Positions 14,301-22,863 are shown, numbered from the stretch's first letter. The stretch is 46,205 nt of DNA from Elusimicrobiota bacterium (GCA_016218495.1 JACRDU010000057.1:1-46205); one strand, 5' to 3'. The notes: generated by a model not told the origin, from the letters alone. A program made the numbers and translations.

Positions 14301-14348
14301 GGGGCTACGGTGAGGGCATGAAGCGCCGAGCACGGTCCCCCGAGGGAA

Positions 14349-14369
14349 CCCCCGCCGAGGGGGGCTTTT
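14349..14369 (+). terminator. intrinsic-terminator-like hairpin
   Basis: CCCCC-GCCGA-GGGGG is followed by GCTTTTGTT. It lies about 40 bases downstream of the TACGGT element and 100 bases before the next gene, so it could end a short RNA or attenuate transcription into the secreted protein gene. The remainder of 14087-14470 holds the tRNA promoter and the repeat array. Confidence 0.5.
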
Positions 14370-14433
14370 GTTGGGACTTAGGGCCTAGCCGGGCCCAGGC
14401 CGTCCGCCCCGGGCTTCCCGCCACAGTCGCGTC

Positions 14434-14439
14434 TATGCT
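14434..14439 (+). promoter_or_regulatory. -10 hexamer TATGCT
   Basis: TATGCT lies 31 bases before the ATG at 14471 and would give a leader containing the ribosome site AGGGAG (14459-14464). Confidence 0.4.
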
Positions 14440-14470
14440 TGGAAAGGCCCTCACGGGCAGGGAGAATCCG

Positions 14471-15088
14471 ATGAAGCGCGTCCTCATGGCCCTGGCCCTC
14501 GCCGTCCTTGCCTCCGGAGCCTCCGCCGCCGACCATTACCGGGTCAAGGACAGGGGGGGCTTCGGCTCCACCGGCCGCCTCGTCGAGCTCTCCAGCCGCT
14601 TCGGCTGGTCCTCCTACGAGACCGACTTCGATTTCGGGCTGGACATGGCCCGCCGCGGCATCACCCGGGACTCCACCCTCAAGCTCACCATCGCGCGCCA
14701 CGACGGCTCCAAGTGGTCCACCAAGTGCAAGGCCAAGAAGGAGCGCCAGATGTGGGCCAACGTGAACATGCTCTTCGGCAAGGGCGTCACCGTCCTCGTC
14801 GAGTGCCGCATCGACCCGTCGGATTTCGCCGACCTGGTGGACCTCGACGAGGGCCTGGTGGGCGAGCCGACCCTGGTGTTCCAGGCCTTCGTGAAGAACG
14901 GCGAGGCCGAGGCCGGGGTGCAGAAGGGGCTCTATTTCCTGTCGGCCGCACAGATCGAGGCCGGCGAGCTGGCGCCGTTCGCCACGCGCGAAGGCGACCC
15001 GTCGGCCCTCGGGGTCATCTTCCACTCCGCGATGGCGCCCTTCGCGAACCATCCGACCTTCGCGATGGCGCCGCGCGCCGCACAGTAG
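14471..15088 (+). CDS. secreted hypothetical protein
   Basis: A 205-residue protein. The signal peptide MKRVLMALALAVLASGASAA is followed by DHYRVKDRGGFG and a beta-rich domain without a motif I recognise. AGGGAG lies 6 bases before the ATG, which with the signal peptide fixes this start against an in-frame ATG at 14318. The Pho-box-like array upstream suggests phosphate or another two-component control. Confidence 0.65.
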   Translation: MKRVLMALALAVLASGASAADHYRVKDRGGFGSTGRLVELSSRFGWSSYETDFDFGLDMARRGITRDSTLKLTIARHDGSKWSTKCKAKKERQMWANVNMLFGKGVTVLVECRIDPSDFADLVDLDEGLVGEPTLVFQAFVKNGEAEAGVQKGLYFLSAAQIEAGELAPFATREGDPSALGVIFHSAMAPFANHPTFAMAPRAAQ

Positions 15089-15091
15089 GGT

Positions 15092-16240
15092 TCAGACCGG
15101 GTCGGGGCGGGGGCCTTCGCGCTTGAGCGGCGCGTCGCCCAGCAGGCGGCCTTCCTGGCCGCCGGAGATCAAAGGCAGGGAGATGACGAAGCGGGCCCCG
15201 CCCTCGGGCCGGGATTCCGCCTTGATGCTCCCGCCGTGCGACTCGACGACGCGCTGGGCGACGCTCAGCCCCAGGCCGCTCTTGCGCCCCCTGCCGTGGC
15301 TGACGAAGGGCAGGAACAGGGTCTCGCGGATCTCCGGGGGGACGCCCGGGCCGTCGTCGGCCAGCGAGAGCTCGATGCGGCCGTCGCGGGCGTGGGCCTC
15401 GACGCTGACGGTCCCCGCCTTGCCGGCCAGGGCCTGGATGGAGTTCATCAGCAGGTTCTCGAGCACGCGCAGGATGCGCCTGTCGTCCATGACGGCGATG
15501 AAGGGCTCCGCCGAGAGCTTGAGCTTTACGCCGGCGTGGCGCAGGCGCGACGAGGAGGCCTCCCGGAACTCGTCGAGCAGGGCGTCGACGCGCGTCGACT
15601 GCATCTCCAAGACGACCTCGCCGGCCCCGAAGTCCAGCAGGTCCTGCAGCATCCCGGCCATCCGGTCGATCTGGCGGCGGATGCTGCGCATGGCGTTGGC
15701 GGTAGGGGCGTCGGCGTGGGTCTCGGCGACCAGGCTGGCGGCCAGGTCGATGGTCCCCAGCGGGTTGCGGAAGTCGTGGATGATGGAGCGCGCCATCTCG
15801 CCGACCAGCTGCATCTTGCCCTTGCGCAGCAGCTCGTCGGCGTAACGGTCGTTGGCGTCGCGCAGGTAGCGGACCGTGCGGCTCAGGAAGGCCAGCGCCG
15901 TGGAGCCCGGCTCGCCCTCCAGCACGGTGCGGACCACGGCCACCGGCACGCGCAGGGCCGTCACGGCTCCGATGGCCTTGGCTCCCAGGGTCCGAGGCTG
16001 CCCCGAGAGCACCCCCAGCTCGCCGATGAACTTGCCGGCCTCCACCTTGCCCAGCGAGGCCTCTCCCCGCGTCAGCTCCACATCGCCCGAGTCGATGATG
16101 TAGACGGCGTCCGGAGGGGCGTCTTCCACGAAGATGGCCTCGCCCGGCGCGAAGCGGCGCGTTTCGGCCGCTGCGGCCAGGGCGGCGCGGCCGGAAGGCG
16201 AGAAGAGGTCGTAGAAGGAGTTCCCGGCGGGTTCGGCCAC
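15092..16240 (-). CDS. orphan sensor histidine kinase with cyclic-nucleotide-binding-type N-terminus
   Basis: A 382-residue cytoplasmic protein. Residues about 10-115 form a cNMP-binding (Crp-like) beta-roll (APGEAIFVEDAPPDAVYIIDSGDVELTRG, FIGELGVLSGQPRT). The dimerisation domain has the phosphoacceptor His155 in IIHDFRNPLG. The ATPase domain shows N (ENLLMNS, about 261-267), G1 (DDGPGV, 295-300) and G2 (SGLGLSV, 321-327) boxes. There is no transmembrane segment and no adjacent response regulator. The GTG start lies 6 bases after TATGCT. The ligand may be a cyclic nucleotide, but the binding residues cannot be judged here. Confidence 0.88.
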   Translation of the reverse strand: MAEPAGNSFYDLFSPSGRAALAAAAETRRFAPGEAIFVEDAPPDAVYIIDSGDVELTRGEASLGKVEAGKFIGELGVLSGQPRTLGAKAIGAVTALRVPVAVVRTVLEGEPGSTALAFLSRTVRYLRDANDRYADELLRKGKMQLVGEMARSIIHDFRNPLGTIDLAASLVAETHADAPTANAMRSIRRQIDRMAGMLQDLLDFGAGEVVLEMQSTRVDALLDEFREASSSRLRHAGVKLKLSAEPFIAVMDDRRILRVLENLLMNSIQALAGKAGTVSVEAHARDGRIELSLADDGPGVPPEIRETLFLPFVSHGRGRKSGLGLSVAQRVVESHGGSIKAESRPEGGARFVISLPLISGGQEGRLLGDAPLKREGPRPDPV

Positions 16241-16246
16241 GGAAGT

Positions 16247-16252
16247 AGCATA
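16247..16252 (-). promoter_or_regulatory. -10 hexamer TATGCT, leaderless GTG start
   Basis: On the minus strand TATGCT-ACTTCC-GTG. It is back to back with the TATACT of the guanine deaminase gene; the two start codons are 61 bases apart. Confidence 0.55.
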
Positions 16253-16289
16253 GGCGGGCAGGGGGCCCCGGTCAAGGGCGTTCTTTCGC

Positions 16290-16295
16290 TATACT
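16290..16295 (+). promoter_or_regulatory. -10 hexamer TATACT, leaderless GTG start
   Basis: CGC-TATACT is followed by 6 bases and the GTG at 16302. No ribosome site is present. Confidence 0.6.
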
Positions 16296-16301
16296 CCCTG
16301 C

Positions 16302-17606
16302 GTGGAAATCGTCCGGCTGCGCTGCTCTGTGCTCTCGCTCGACCGGCGGGACCGCTTGGTCTATTGGCCCGACGCCCTGCTCACGCTGGACGGCGGCCGC
16401 CTGGGCGAGGCCCGGCCGTTGGGCCGCGGGGCCAAGGCGCCCCGCGGCGTTCTCGACCGGCGCGGCCGGCTAGCCATACCGGGCCTGGTGGACGCGCACT
16501 GCCATCTGCCCCAGTATCCCGCCGTGGGCGCCGACGGGGGGGAGCTCCTGCCGTGGCTGCGGCGGAACATCTTCCCGCTGGAGCGGCGCTTCAAGGGCGC
16601 CTATGCCCGCCGGCTCTCCAGGCTCTTCTTCTCCGAGCTGGCCGCGCACGGCACCACGGCGGCCGCCGTCTATCTGAGCGTATACAAGGAGGGGGCGCAG
16701 GCGGCCTTCGAGGAGGGCGCCCGCTCCGGTCTGCGCCTGGTGATGGGCAAGGTGATGATGGACCGGGGCTCCTATGACACCGACTTCACCGCCACGCACC
16801 CGCGGGAGAGCCGCCCCCATGCTTCGCTCAGGGAGTCCGACGAGCTCTGCGAGCGCTGGCACGGCGCGGCCGAGGGCCGTCTGCGCTACGCCTACACCCC
16901 CCGCTTCGCGCTCTCCTGCTCCCAGGGCCTGATGCGGGCGGCCGCCGCCGAGGCGGCGCGGCGGGGAGCCTTCGTGCAGACCCATCTCTCCGAGAGCCGG
17001 GCCGAGGTGGCCGCGGTCAAGAAGGCCTTCCCGGGCGCGCGCAGCTACGCCGACGTCTACGACAAGGCGGGCCTGCTCGGGCCGCGGACCCTGCTCGCCC
17101 ACGGGATCTGGCTCTCCGACGCGGAGCGCCGGGCGGTGGCGGCGTCCGGCGCGGTCCTGGTCCACTGCCCGACCTCCAACGCCTTCCTGGCCAGCGGCAT
17201 CATGGACCTGCCGGCGGCCCGGCTGGCGGGCTGCCGGACCGCGCTGGGCTCGGACGTGGCCGCCGGCCCGTCTTTGGACCTCTTCGAAGTGATGCGCCAG
17301 ACCGTCTTCGCGCAGCGCCTCGCCGCGGCCCACGGCCTGTTCAAGGTCCCGTCCCGCGCCACGCCGCTGAAGGCCTTCGCGATGGCCACCGTGGGAGGGG
17401 CGCGGGCGCTGGAGCTCCCGGAAGGGGCGGGGACGTTGACGAAGGGCTCTCCCGCCGACCTCGTCTTGCTCGCCCCGGCCGCCTACGACCTGTTCGGGCC
17501 CGCCGCGGACGCCCAGACGGCGCTGGCCCGGCTGGTCTACCGCGGCTCGCGCGCGGCGGTCCGCACGGTGTTCGCGGCCGGGCGCCGGGTGTGGGGACGG
17601 CTGTGA
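16302..17606 (+). CDS. guaD: guanine deaminase-like amidohydrolase
   Basis: A 434-residue amidohydrolase. Metal ligands are DAHCH (His66, His68), the His of QTHLSES, LLAHGIWL, and the Asp of LGSDVAAGPS. The order HLSE-x-(n)-FPGARSYADVYDKAGLL-x-AHG-x-VHCPTSNAFLASGIMDL is the guanine deaminase signature, so the expected reaction is guanine to xanthine; related chlorohydrolases cannot be fully excluded. The leaderless GTG start is supported by TATACT. It ends in a GTGA overlap with the gamma-glutamyltranspeptidase gene, so both are one transcription unit. Confidence 0.85.
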   Translation: MEIVRLRCSVLSLDRRDRLVYWPDALLTLDGGRLGEARPLGRGAKAPRGVLDRRGRLAIPGLVDAHCHLPQYPAVGADGGELLPWLRRNIFPLERRFKGAYARRLSRLFFSELAAHGTTAAAVYLSVYKEGAQAAFEEGARSGLRLVMGKVMMDRGSYDTDFTATHPRESRPHASLRESDELCERWHGAAEGRLRYAYTPRFALSCSQGLMRAAAAEAARRGAFVQTHLSESRAEVAAVKKAFPGARSYADVYDKAGLLGPRTLLAHGIWLSDAERRAVAASGAVLVHCPTSNAFLASGIMDLPAARLAGCRTALGSDVAAGPSLDLFEVMRQTVFAQRLAAAHGLFKVPSRATPLKAFAMATVGGARALELPEGAGTLTKGSPADLVLLAPAAYDLFGPAADAQTALARLVYRGSRAAVRTVFAAGRRVWGRL

Positions 17607-19309
17607 AGCGCCTGCTGCCGCTCCTCGTCCTGGCCGCCGCCTGCGCTGGGCCCAAGCCTCGGGCCGAAGCGCCGCGGGCCTGGGGCCTCGATGCGGCGGA
17701 GTTCGTGGTGGCGGCCGACCATCCCGCCGCCTCGGCCGCGGGCGCGCGCATCCTGGCCGGGGGCGGCAGCGTGGTGGACGCCGCGGCGGCCACCTCGCTG
17801 GCCCTGGCCGTGGTCCGGCCCTACAGCGCCGGCCTGGGCGGGGGCGGCTTCATGCTGCTCAAGCTGGCCGGCTCGCCGCCCGCCTTCCTCGACTACCGGG
17901 AGAGCGCGCCGGCCGCGGCGGAGGCGGAGGCCTACCTCGGCGCCGACGGCCTGCCCATCCCCGGGCGCACGGAGACTGGCCCGTGGGCGGTGGGAGTCCC
18001 CGGCTATCTGCGCGGAGTCCCCGCGGTCTTGGCCCGGCACGGCACGATGCCCTTGGCCAAGGTGCTGGCCCCCGCCATCGCCTTGGCCGAGGACGGCGTG
18101 GCGGTGGACTCCCACATGCGCGAGGCGATGGAGGACCTGGCCGCGCGCCTGGCGGCGGCGAAGGACCCCGTCCGCTACGCCGATATCGCTCGCATCTTCC
18201 TCAAGGACGGGAAGCCCTACGCCGTCGGCGACATCCTGCGCCAGCCCGAGCTGGCCGCGTCGCTGCGCCGCATCGCCGAGAAGGGGGCGGAGGATTTCTT
18301 CAGCGGCCCGTTCACGGAGGGCGTGCTCGCCGCGGCCGGTCCCGAGGCCGGCGGGCCGATGGCCCGTGAGGATTTGGAGTCTTACGAGGCCGTCCCGCGC
18401 GAGCCGTTGGCCGCGCGCTTCCGGGGCGCCTCCGTCATCGGCGCTCCTCCGCCGAGCTCGGGCGGGGCCTGCCTGGCCGAGATGCTCGCCGTCCTCGACG
18501 GGTTCTCGCCTCGGGCCCTGCGCCGTCCCGCGGGCGCCCACCTGGTGGTCGAGGCGATGAAGCACGCCTTCGCCGACCGGGCGCGCCTCCTCGGAGACCC
18601 GGACGCCCATCCGGAGGTCGAGGAGAACGTGAAGGCCATGCTGGCCCCGCGCAGGGTCAAGGAGCTGCGGCGCGGGCTCGGGACGGCGCGGACCTTGCCG
18701 CAGGACTCCTACGGCGTGGCCTCCCTGCCCGACGACGCCGGGACCACGCACTACGTCGTCATGGATTCCTTGGGCAACGCGGTCTCGGCGACCGAGACCA
18801 TCAACCACTTCTTCGGGTCGCTGCTGGTGGCGAGGGGGACGGGAATCGTCCTCAACAACGAGCTCGACGACTTCGCGGTGAGCACCTCGGTGCCCAACGG
18901 CTTCGGCCTGAGGCAGTCCGCCCTCAACCTCATCGGCCCGGGGCGCCGCCCGCTCTCCTCGATGTCGCCGACCCTGGTCCTCGACAAGGGCGCTCCCGTC
19001 CTCGCCGCCGGGGGGTCGGGGGGGCCGCGCATCATCACCGGCGTCCTGCAGGCCGTCCTCGGCGTCATGGACGGCGGCCTGACGCCCGACCTGGCGGTGG
19101 CCGCGCCGCGCCTGCACCACCAGTGGAGCCCCGACGCGGTCTATGTGGACGCCGGGGTGGGGGCCGAGGTCCGCGCCGTCCTGGAGGACCGCGGCCACGC
19201 GCTCAGGCCCGCGGCGGGCGAGGCCGCCGTCCAGCTCGTCGTCAAGGACGGGCCGGTGCTGCGCGCGGCCAGCGACCCCCGCAAGGGCGGGCGCCCCGAC
19301 GGGCGCTGA
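17603..19309 (+). CDS. ggt: gamma-glutamyltranspeptidase
   Basis: A 568-residue Ntn hydrolase. The N-terminus MKRLLPLLVLAAACAG is a probable lipoprotein signal with Cys14. The autoprocessing/catalytic Thr is Thr381 in GTTHYVVMD. Further landmarks are YSAGLGGGGFM, PPPSSGG, PLSSMSPTLV and GGSGGPRIITGV. The enzyme cleaves gamma-glutamyl bonds such as in glutathione, in the periplasm. The GTG at 17603 overlaps the preceding stop by four bases; an earlier GTG at 17591 is in frame but adds only four residues. Confidence 0.92.
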   Translation: MKRLLPLLVLAAACAGPKPRAEAPRAWGLDAAEFVVAADHPAASAAGARILAGGGSVVDAAAATSLALAVVRPYSAGLGGGGFMLLKLAGSPPAFLDYRESAPAAAEAEAYLGADGLPIPGRTETGPWAVGVPGYLRGVPAVLARHGTMPLAKVLAPAIALAEDGVAVDSHMREAMEDLAARLAAAKDPVRYADIARIFLKDGKPYAVGDILRQPELAASLRRIAEKGAEDFFSGPFTEGVLAAAGPEAGGPMAREDLESYEAVPREPLAARFRGASVIGAPPPSSGGACLAEMLAVLDGFSPRALRRPAGAHLVVEAMKHAFADRARLLGDPDAHPEVEENVKAMLAPRRVKELRRGLGTARTLPQDSYGVASLPDDAGTTHYVVMDSLGNAVSATETINHFFGSLLVARGTGIVLNNELDDFAVSTSVPNGFGLRQSALNLIGPGRRPLSSMSPTLVLDKGAPVLAAGGSGGPRIITGVLQAVLGVMDGGLTPDLAVAAPRLHHQWSPDAVYVDAGVGAEVRAVLEDRGHALRPAAGEAAVQLVVKDGPVLRAASDPRKGGRPDGR

Positions 19310-19368
19310 CCCCCCCGGACGCAAGGCTGGCGTGGCCCCGGGAAACCTGTTAAGCTTACGAACCTGCG

Positions 19369-20079
19369 ATGGGCCCCAAGAAAACCCTCGACATCCTCTA
19401 CCGGTTCGGCCTCCCCGACGGCGGCAAGAAGGAGTTCCTGGTCTCCCTGGACCCGGATACACTGGCGCTCAAGCGCGAGGAGCGCGCCGACCTGCCGGAA
19501 TGGACGAAGCTGTCCTATCAGCAGTGCCCTAACTGCCCGCTCAAGGAGAAGGACACCCCGCGCTGCCCGGTGGCCGAGGCCCTGGTCGACCCGATCGACT
19601 ACTTCAAGGACTCGCTGTCGAGCACGCAGTCCGAGGTCGAGATCGTCACGGAGTCCCGGACCTACAAGAAGCAGGCCGCCCTGGCGGCGGGGGTGAGCGG
19701 GCTCATCGGGCTGGTCATGTCGACGAGCGGCTGCCCCATCCTCGATAAGCTCAAGCCCATGGTGCGCGAGCACCTGCCCTTCGCTTCGCTCAAGGAGAGC
19801 CTCTACCGCTTCCTGTCGATGTACACCCTGGCTCAGGCGCTGCGCCAGCTCAAGGGGCTCAAGCCGGATTGGGACCTCAATGGCCTCATCGAGCTCCTCG
19901 AGGACCTGCGCACGGTGAACCGGTCCTTCTGCCAGCGCCTCTACGCCGTATGCCGCAAGGACGCCAGCCTCAACGCCCTGGTCCACCTGGACTGCTTCGC
20001 CGACAACACGGCCTTCTTCCTCAAGCGCAAAGGCCTCGACGAAATCTCCCGCTACTTCCACGCCCACCTGAAGGATTAG
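19369..20079 (+). CDS. cytoplasmic DUF6901-type protein
   Basis: A 236-residue protein without signal or membrane segment. It begins with a small beta domain (DILYRFGLPDGGKKEFLVSLDPDTLAL) and then shows conserved Cys motifs QCPNCPL, RCPVAEA and TSGCPILDKLKPMVREHLPFAS, followed by an all-helical region. I recognise this as the DUF6901 arrangement; its biochemical role is unknown. The cysteines could bind metal. A TAAGCT element lies 12 bases upstream of the ATG. Confidence 0.7.
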   Translation: MGPKKTLDILYRFGLPDGGKKEFLVSLDPDTLALKREERADLPEWTKLSYQQCPNCPLKEKDTPRCPVAEALVDPIDYFKDSLSSTQSEVEIVTESRTYKKQAALAAGVSGLIGLVMSTSGCPILDKLKPMVREHLPFASLKESLYRFLSMYTLAQALRQLKGLKPDWDLNGLIELLEDLRTVNRSFCQRLYAVCRKDASLNALVHLDCFADNTAFFLKRKGLDEISRYFHAHLKD

Positions 20080-20093
20080 CGAGGGTCTGACCC

Positions 20094-21527
20094 TCACTTA
20101 TCGCCCAGGCGTTCCAGGGCGGTCTTGGCGCTGTGGGAGACGTCGGGGTGGGGGTCCTTCAACAGCTTGCGCAGGCGCTTGAGGACGGCTTTGTCCTGGA
20201 CGCCGATGTTGCCCAGGGCCAGCGCGGAGCTGGAGCGCACGCGCCAGCTCTTCTCCTTCAGGGCCTTGGCCAGGGCGGGGACGGCGGCGGCTCCGGCGGC
20301 GCCGAGCTGTCCCAGCGCGTCGGCGGCGCGCCAGCGCAGGGTCTCGTCGCCCTTCTCGAGGGCGACGAGCAGGTCGGGCACGGCGTCGTGGGTGAGCAAG
20401 GTGAGGTCGCCCCTGAGGAGGATGGCCAGGGCGCGGACCGGGATGTCCTCGCGGCCGGCCGGGGACTCGGGGCGGGGCAGCGCCTCCTTGCTCCCCGACA
20501 GGGCGCCCTTCGGGGCCTGTTCCGGGGCTGTGCGCCGGGGCGGCTCGGCCAGCGTGGGCGGGGCGTCCAGCGGCTTTTCTTCCGAAGGGTCCGGTCCCGC
20601 CGGAGGCTTGAGCTCCTCATGTTCTCCCAAGAGGCGCTCGGCGGGGTCGGCAACCCCTCGGGCCGGGGGGAGCCTTTCCGGGACGACAGCGGGTTCGGAG
20701 CCTGGCGCCGGCCTGGCCCGCGAGCTCTCCATCGGGTCCAGCCTCTCCGAGCTCGAAGACTGCCTGCGTCGGGGAAGGGGGATGTCGGGGTCGATGGCCA
20801 GGGGGCAGGGCCTCTCCCAGCGCACGGCGGGGTCGGCCTCCTGGTCCTGGCGGTAATGGGGGATTTCGAAGAGCGCGCCTTCCTGGCAGCCCTGCATGGA
20901 GGACTCGCGCAGCCCGGTGGAGCAGCGCAGGCTGGAGATGAGCAGGGGCAGGTCCGGCCCGGCCAGGTTGCGCCGGGGCTCCCAGGCGTGGGCATAGGCG
21001 CAGGCCTGGTCCCAGGTGCGGTGCAGGATGGGGATCTCCTCGGGCACGCCGCGGACGACCTGCTTCCCGCGGCCTTGGACTATGATGAGCTCGAGGCTGG
21101 CCTCCGGGGTGACGGTGACGTCCCAGAGGAGCGGGTCTTTGGCCGACAGCACGAGGACGGAGGGCTTCTTGGTCTTATAGACCACCACCTGGACCGACGC
21201 GTCCGGGGACGAGGGGTCTCCGGTGGCGACGGGGAAGGAGCCGCCGGCCACGGAGACCACATGCATCTCGTAGGGCTGGTCGGCGGGCGTGGGCAGGATG
21301 TAGTTCGAGGGTTCGCCCACCCCCGCCCCGCAGTTGAGCTGGTTGTCCTGCGAGACGGCGAAGCCCCAGCGCATCCGGTTCGCGTAGGGCTTCAGGTCTC
21401 GGCAGGCCGGGGCGCCGTCGGTGGGCAGGCCGGGGCGGATGGTCTGCGGCCGCGCGCGGCTGCGGCGGGCGGCCTGCGCGGGCAGCGACGGCAGAAGGGC
21501 GAGCAGGGCGGCCAGGAGGAGGCGCAT
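20094..21527 (-). CDS. secreted protein with C-terminal HEAT repeats
   Basis: A 477-residue protein with a signal peptide (MRLLLAALLALLPSLPAQAA). Residues about 30-230 form a beta-rich domain with scattered Cys; a Pro/Ser/Glu-rich linker follows (about 240-380); the last 90 residues are HEAT repeats (VPDLLVALEKGDETLRWRAADALGQLGAAG, then two more). HEAT arrays bind proteins. The N-terminal domain recalls VirB9-like secretin-associated beta domains, but only weakly. The start at 21527 follows TACCCT by 7 bases and begins the signal peptide. Confidence 0.7.
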   Translation of the reverse strand: MRLLLAALLALLPSLPAQAARRSRARPQTIRPGLPTDGAPACRDLKPYANRMRWGFAVSQDNQLNCGAGVGEPSNYILPTPADQPYEMHVVSVAGGSFPVATGDPSSPDASVQVVVYKTKKPSVLVLSAKDPLLWDVTVTPEASLELIIVQGRGKQVVRGVPEEIPILHRTWDQACAYAHAWEPRRNLAGPDLPLLISSLRCSTGLRESSMQGCQEGALFEIPHYRQDQEADPAVRWERPCPLAIDPDIPLPRRRQSSSSERLDPMESSRARPAPGSEPAVVPERLPPARGVADPAERLLGEHEELKPPAGPDPSEEKPLDAPPTLAEPPRRTAPEQAPKGALSGSKEALPRPESPAGREDIPVRALAILLRGDLTLLTHDAVPDLLVALEKGDETLRWRAADALGQLGAAGAAAVPALAKALKEKSWRVRSSSALALGNIGVQDKAVLKRLRKLLKDPHPDVSHSAKTALERLGDK

Positions 21528-21534
21528 CGCCTCT

Positions 21535-21540
21535 AGGGTA
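21535..21540 (-). promoter_or_regulatory. -10-like TACCCT, leaderless geometry
   Basis: TACCCT on the minus strand ends 7 bases before the ATG at 21527. It is a weaker match than the others. AGAGG lies between and could also act as a ribosome site in a longer transcript. Confidence 0.35.
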
Positions 21541-21610
21541 ACAGCCGGGCCGGGGGGCGTCAATCGGCGTCCCGAAGGACCCGCGGCGTCGCGGGCCTTC
21601 CGGCCCATGC

Positions 21611-21616
21611 TACAAT
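21611..21616 (+). promoter_or_regulatory. -10 hexamer TACAAT, leaderless geometry
   Basis: TGC-TACAAT is followed by 6 bases and the ATG at 21623. Confidence 0.6.
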
Positions 21617-21622
21617 CGCCCC

Positions 21623-22117
21623 ATGACCAGAACCCTCGCCCTCCTCGCCGTGCTCGCCGCGCCCGTCCAGGCCGTCCCGTCGCTCGAGTCCCTCAGCGCC
21701 GGCGCCGTGCTCGCCGCCCCGGCCCCGACCAAGGCCTTCAAGGCCCAGCGCCACGTCTCCCTCAACGGGGACGTCCGCCTCTCGGGCAACGGCTTCGTCC
21801 CGCACAACGGCGGCTTCGTCAGCATCCCGCTCAGCGGCACCGTGCGCGTGTACGGCGACGGCGGAAAGGTCACGGGCGACGGCCGCGTGAACGAATACGT
21901 CTCGGTCTGGGTCCGCGAGGGCTCCAACTACATCTCGCAGTTCGTGTCCGTCAACGCCTCCGTGAGCCTGTATTCCAACGGCCGCTACGTCGGCATGACC
22001 ACGGTGCACGGCTCGGTGCACGTCTCGGGCTGGGCGAGCGGCTCGTGGCTGCGCCTCGACGGCTCGGGCAGCGTTTCGGGCTCGGCCTTCATCAGCGACG
22101 AGAGCCCGAAGAACTGA
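21623..22117 (+). CDS. secreted beta-repeat hypothetical protein
   Basis: A 164-residue protein with a signal peptide (MTRTLALLAVLAAPVQA). The mature part is a run of short Gly/Ser/Val-rich beta strands (VSLNGDVRLSGNGFV, GTVRVYGDGGKVTGDGRV, GSVHVSGWASGSW) as in right-handed beta-solenoid or adhesin-like proteins. No catalytic motif is seen. It leads a rightward operon: its stop overlaps the apparent CTG start of the hydrolase. Confidence 0.65.
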   Translation: MTRTLALLAVLAAPVQAVPSLESLSAGAVLAAPAPTKAFKAQRHVSLNGDVRLSGNGFVPHNGGFVSIPLSGTVRVYGDGGKVTGDGRVNEYVSVWVREGSNYISQFVSVNASVSLYSNGRYVGMTTVHGSVHVSGWASGSWLRLDGSGSVSGSAFISDESPKN

Positions 22118-22863
22118 CGACCGAGCGCCTCCGCTTCCCGGGGCGCGCGGGCACGCTGGCCGGCAAGCTGGAGCGGCCCAAGGGCGAACCGCGCGCCGCC
22201 GTCCTCTTCCTGCACGCCTTCACCGGCGACAAGGACATGCTGGCCGTCGCGCGCGTCAGCCGCGCGCTGGCCGAGCTCGGCACGGCCGTCCTGCGCTTCG
22301 ACGCCGCCGGCCTGGGCGAGAGCCGCGGCGACTTCGCCGCCACGGGCTTCAACAGCTGGGTCGATGACGCGCTCCGCGCGGCGCAGGCCCTGGCCGAGGC
22401 CGCGCGGGCGCCCGACGCCGTGGCGGGACTGAGCCTGGGGGGCACGGCGGCGCTGGCCGCGGCCGCCAGGCTTCCCTCGGCGCGCGGCGCCGTCCTGCTC
22501 AACGCTCCGAGCCGGCCGTCGCACCTGCTGGGAGCGCTCCCCGGCCTCGAGGCCGTGCGGCGCTACGGCGTGGCGCCGGTGGAAGTGGCGGGACGGCGCG
22601 TCAGGCTGGGCCGGCCCCTGCTCGAGGAGCTGGAGCGGGAAGACCCGGCCGCCGAGTTCGCCGCGACCGGGAAGGCGCTGCTCATCCTGCACGCGCCGGA
22701 AGACGACCTCGTCCCGTTCGCGCAAGGGGAGGCCCTGCTGCGCGGGCATCCCGGTCCCAAGCGCCTGGTCTGCCTGGAGGGAGCCGACCACCTGCTCACC
22801 CGCCGCGCCGACGCCGCGGCGGCGGCCGCGTCCATCGCCGAATGGATAGCCGCCCTGGCCTGA
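22114..22863 (+). CDS. cytoplasmic alpha/beta-hydrolase (apparent CTG start)
   Basis: A 249-residue protein. Landmarks are LFLHAFTGDKD (oxyanion region), FDAAGLGESRG, GLSLGG with Ser107, the acid region LHAPEDDLVP and the His of GADHLL. The conserved region begins directly after the previous stop and no ATG, GTG or TTG lies in frame nearby. The only start-like codon is the CTG at 22114, which overlaps the previous TGA as CTGA, mirroring the GTGA/ATGA junctions elsewhere in the window. The substrate is unknown; the fold resembles OsmC-associated or dienelactone-type hydrolases. Confidence 0.78.
   Translation: MTTERLRFPGRAGTLAGKLERPKGEPRAAVLFLHAFTGDKDMLAVARVSRALAELGTAVLRFDAAGLGESRGDFAATGFNSWVDDALRAAQALAEAARAPDAVAGLSLGGTAALAAAARLPSARGAVLLNAPSRPSHLLGALPGLEAVRRYGVAPVEVAGRRVRLGRPLLEELEREDPAAEFAATGKALLILHAPEDDLVPFAQGEALLRGHPGPKRLVCLEGADHLLTRRADAAAAAASIAEWIAALA

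Noticed and set aside
15236-16777. 513-codon ORF opposite the histidine kinase
   Set aside because: The kinase has all catalytic boxes on the other strand; this frame shows no domain.
17537-19462. 641-codon ORF opposite gamma-glutamyltranspeptidase
   Set aside because: The sense strand has the complete enzyme; the antisense frame is compositionally biased only.
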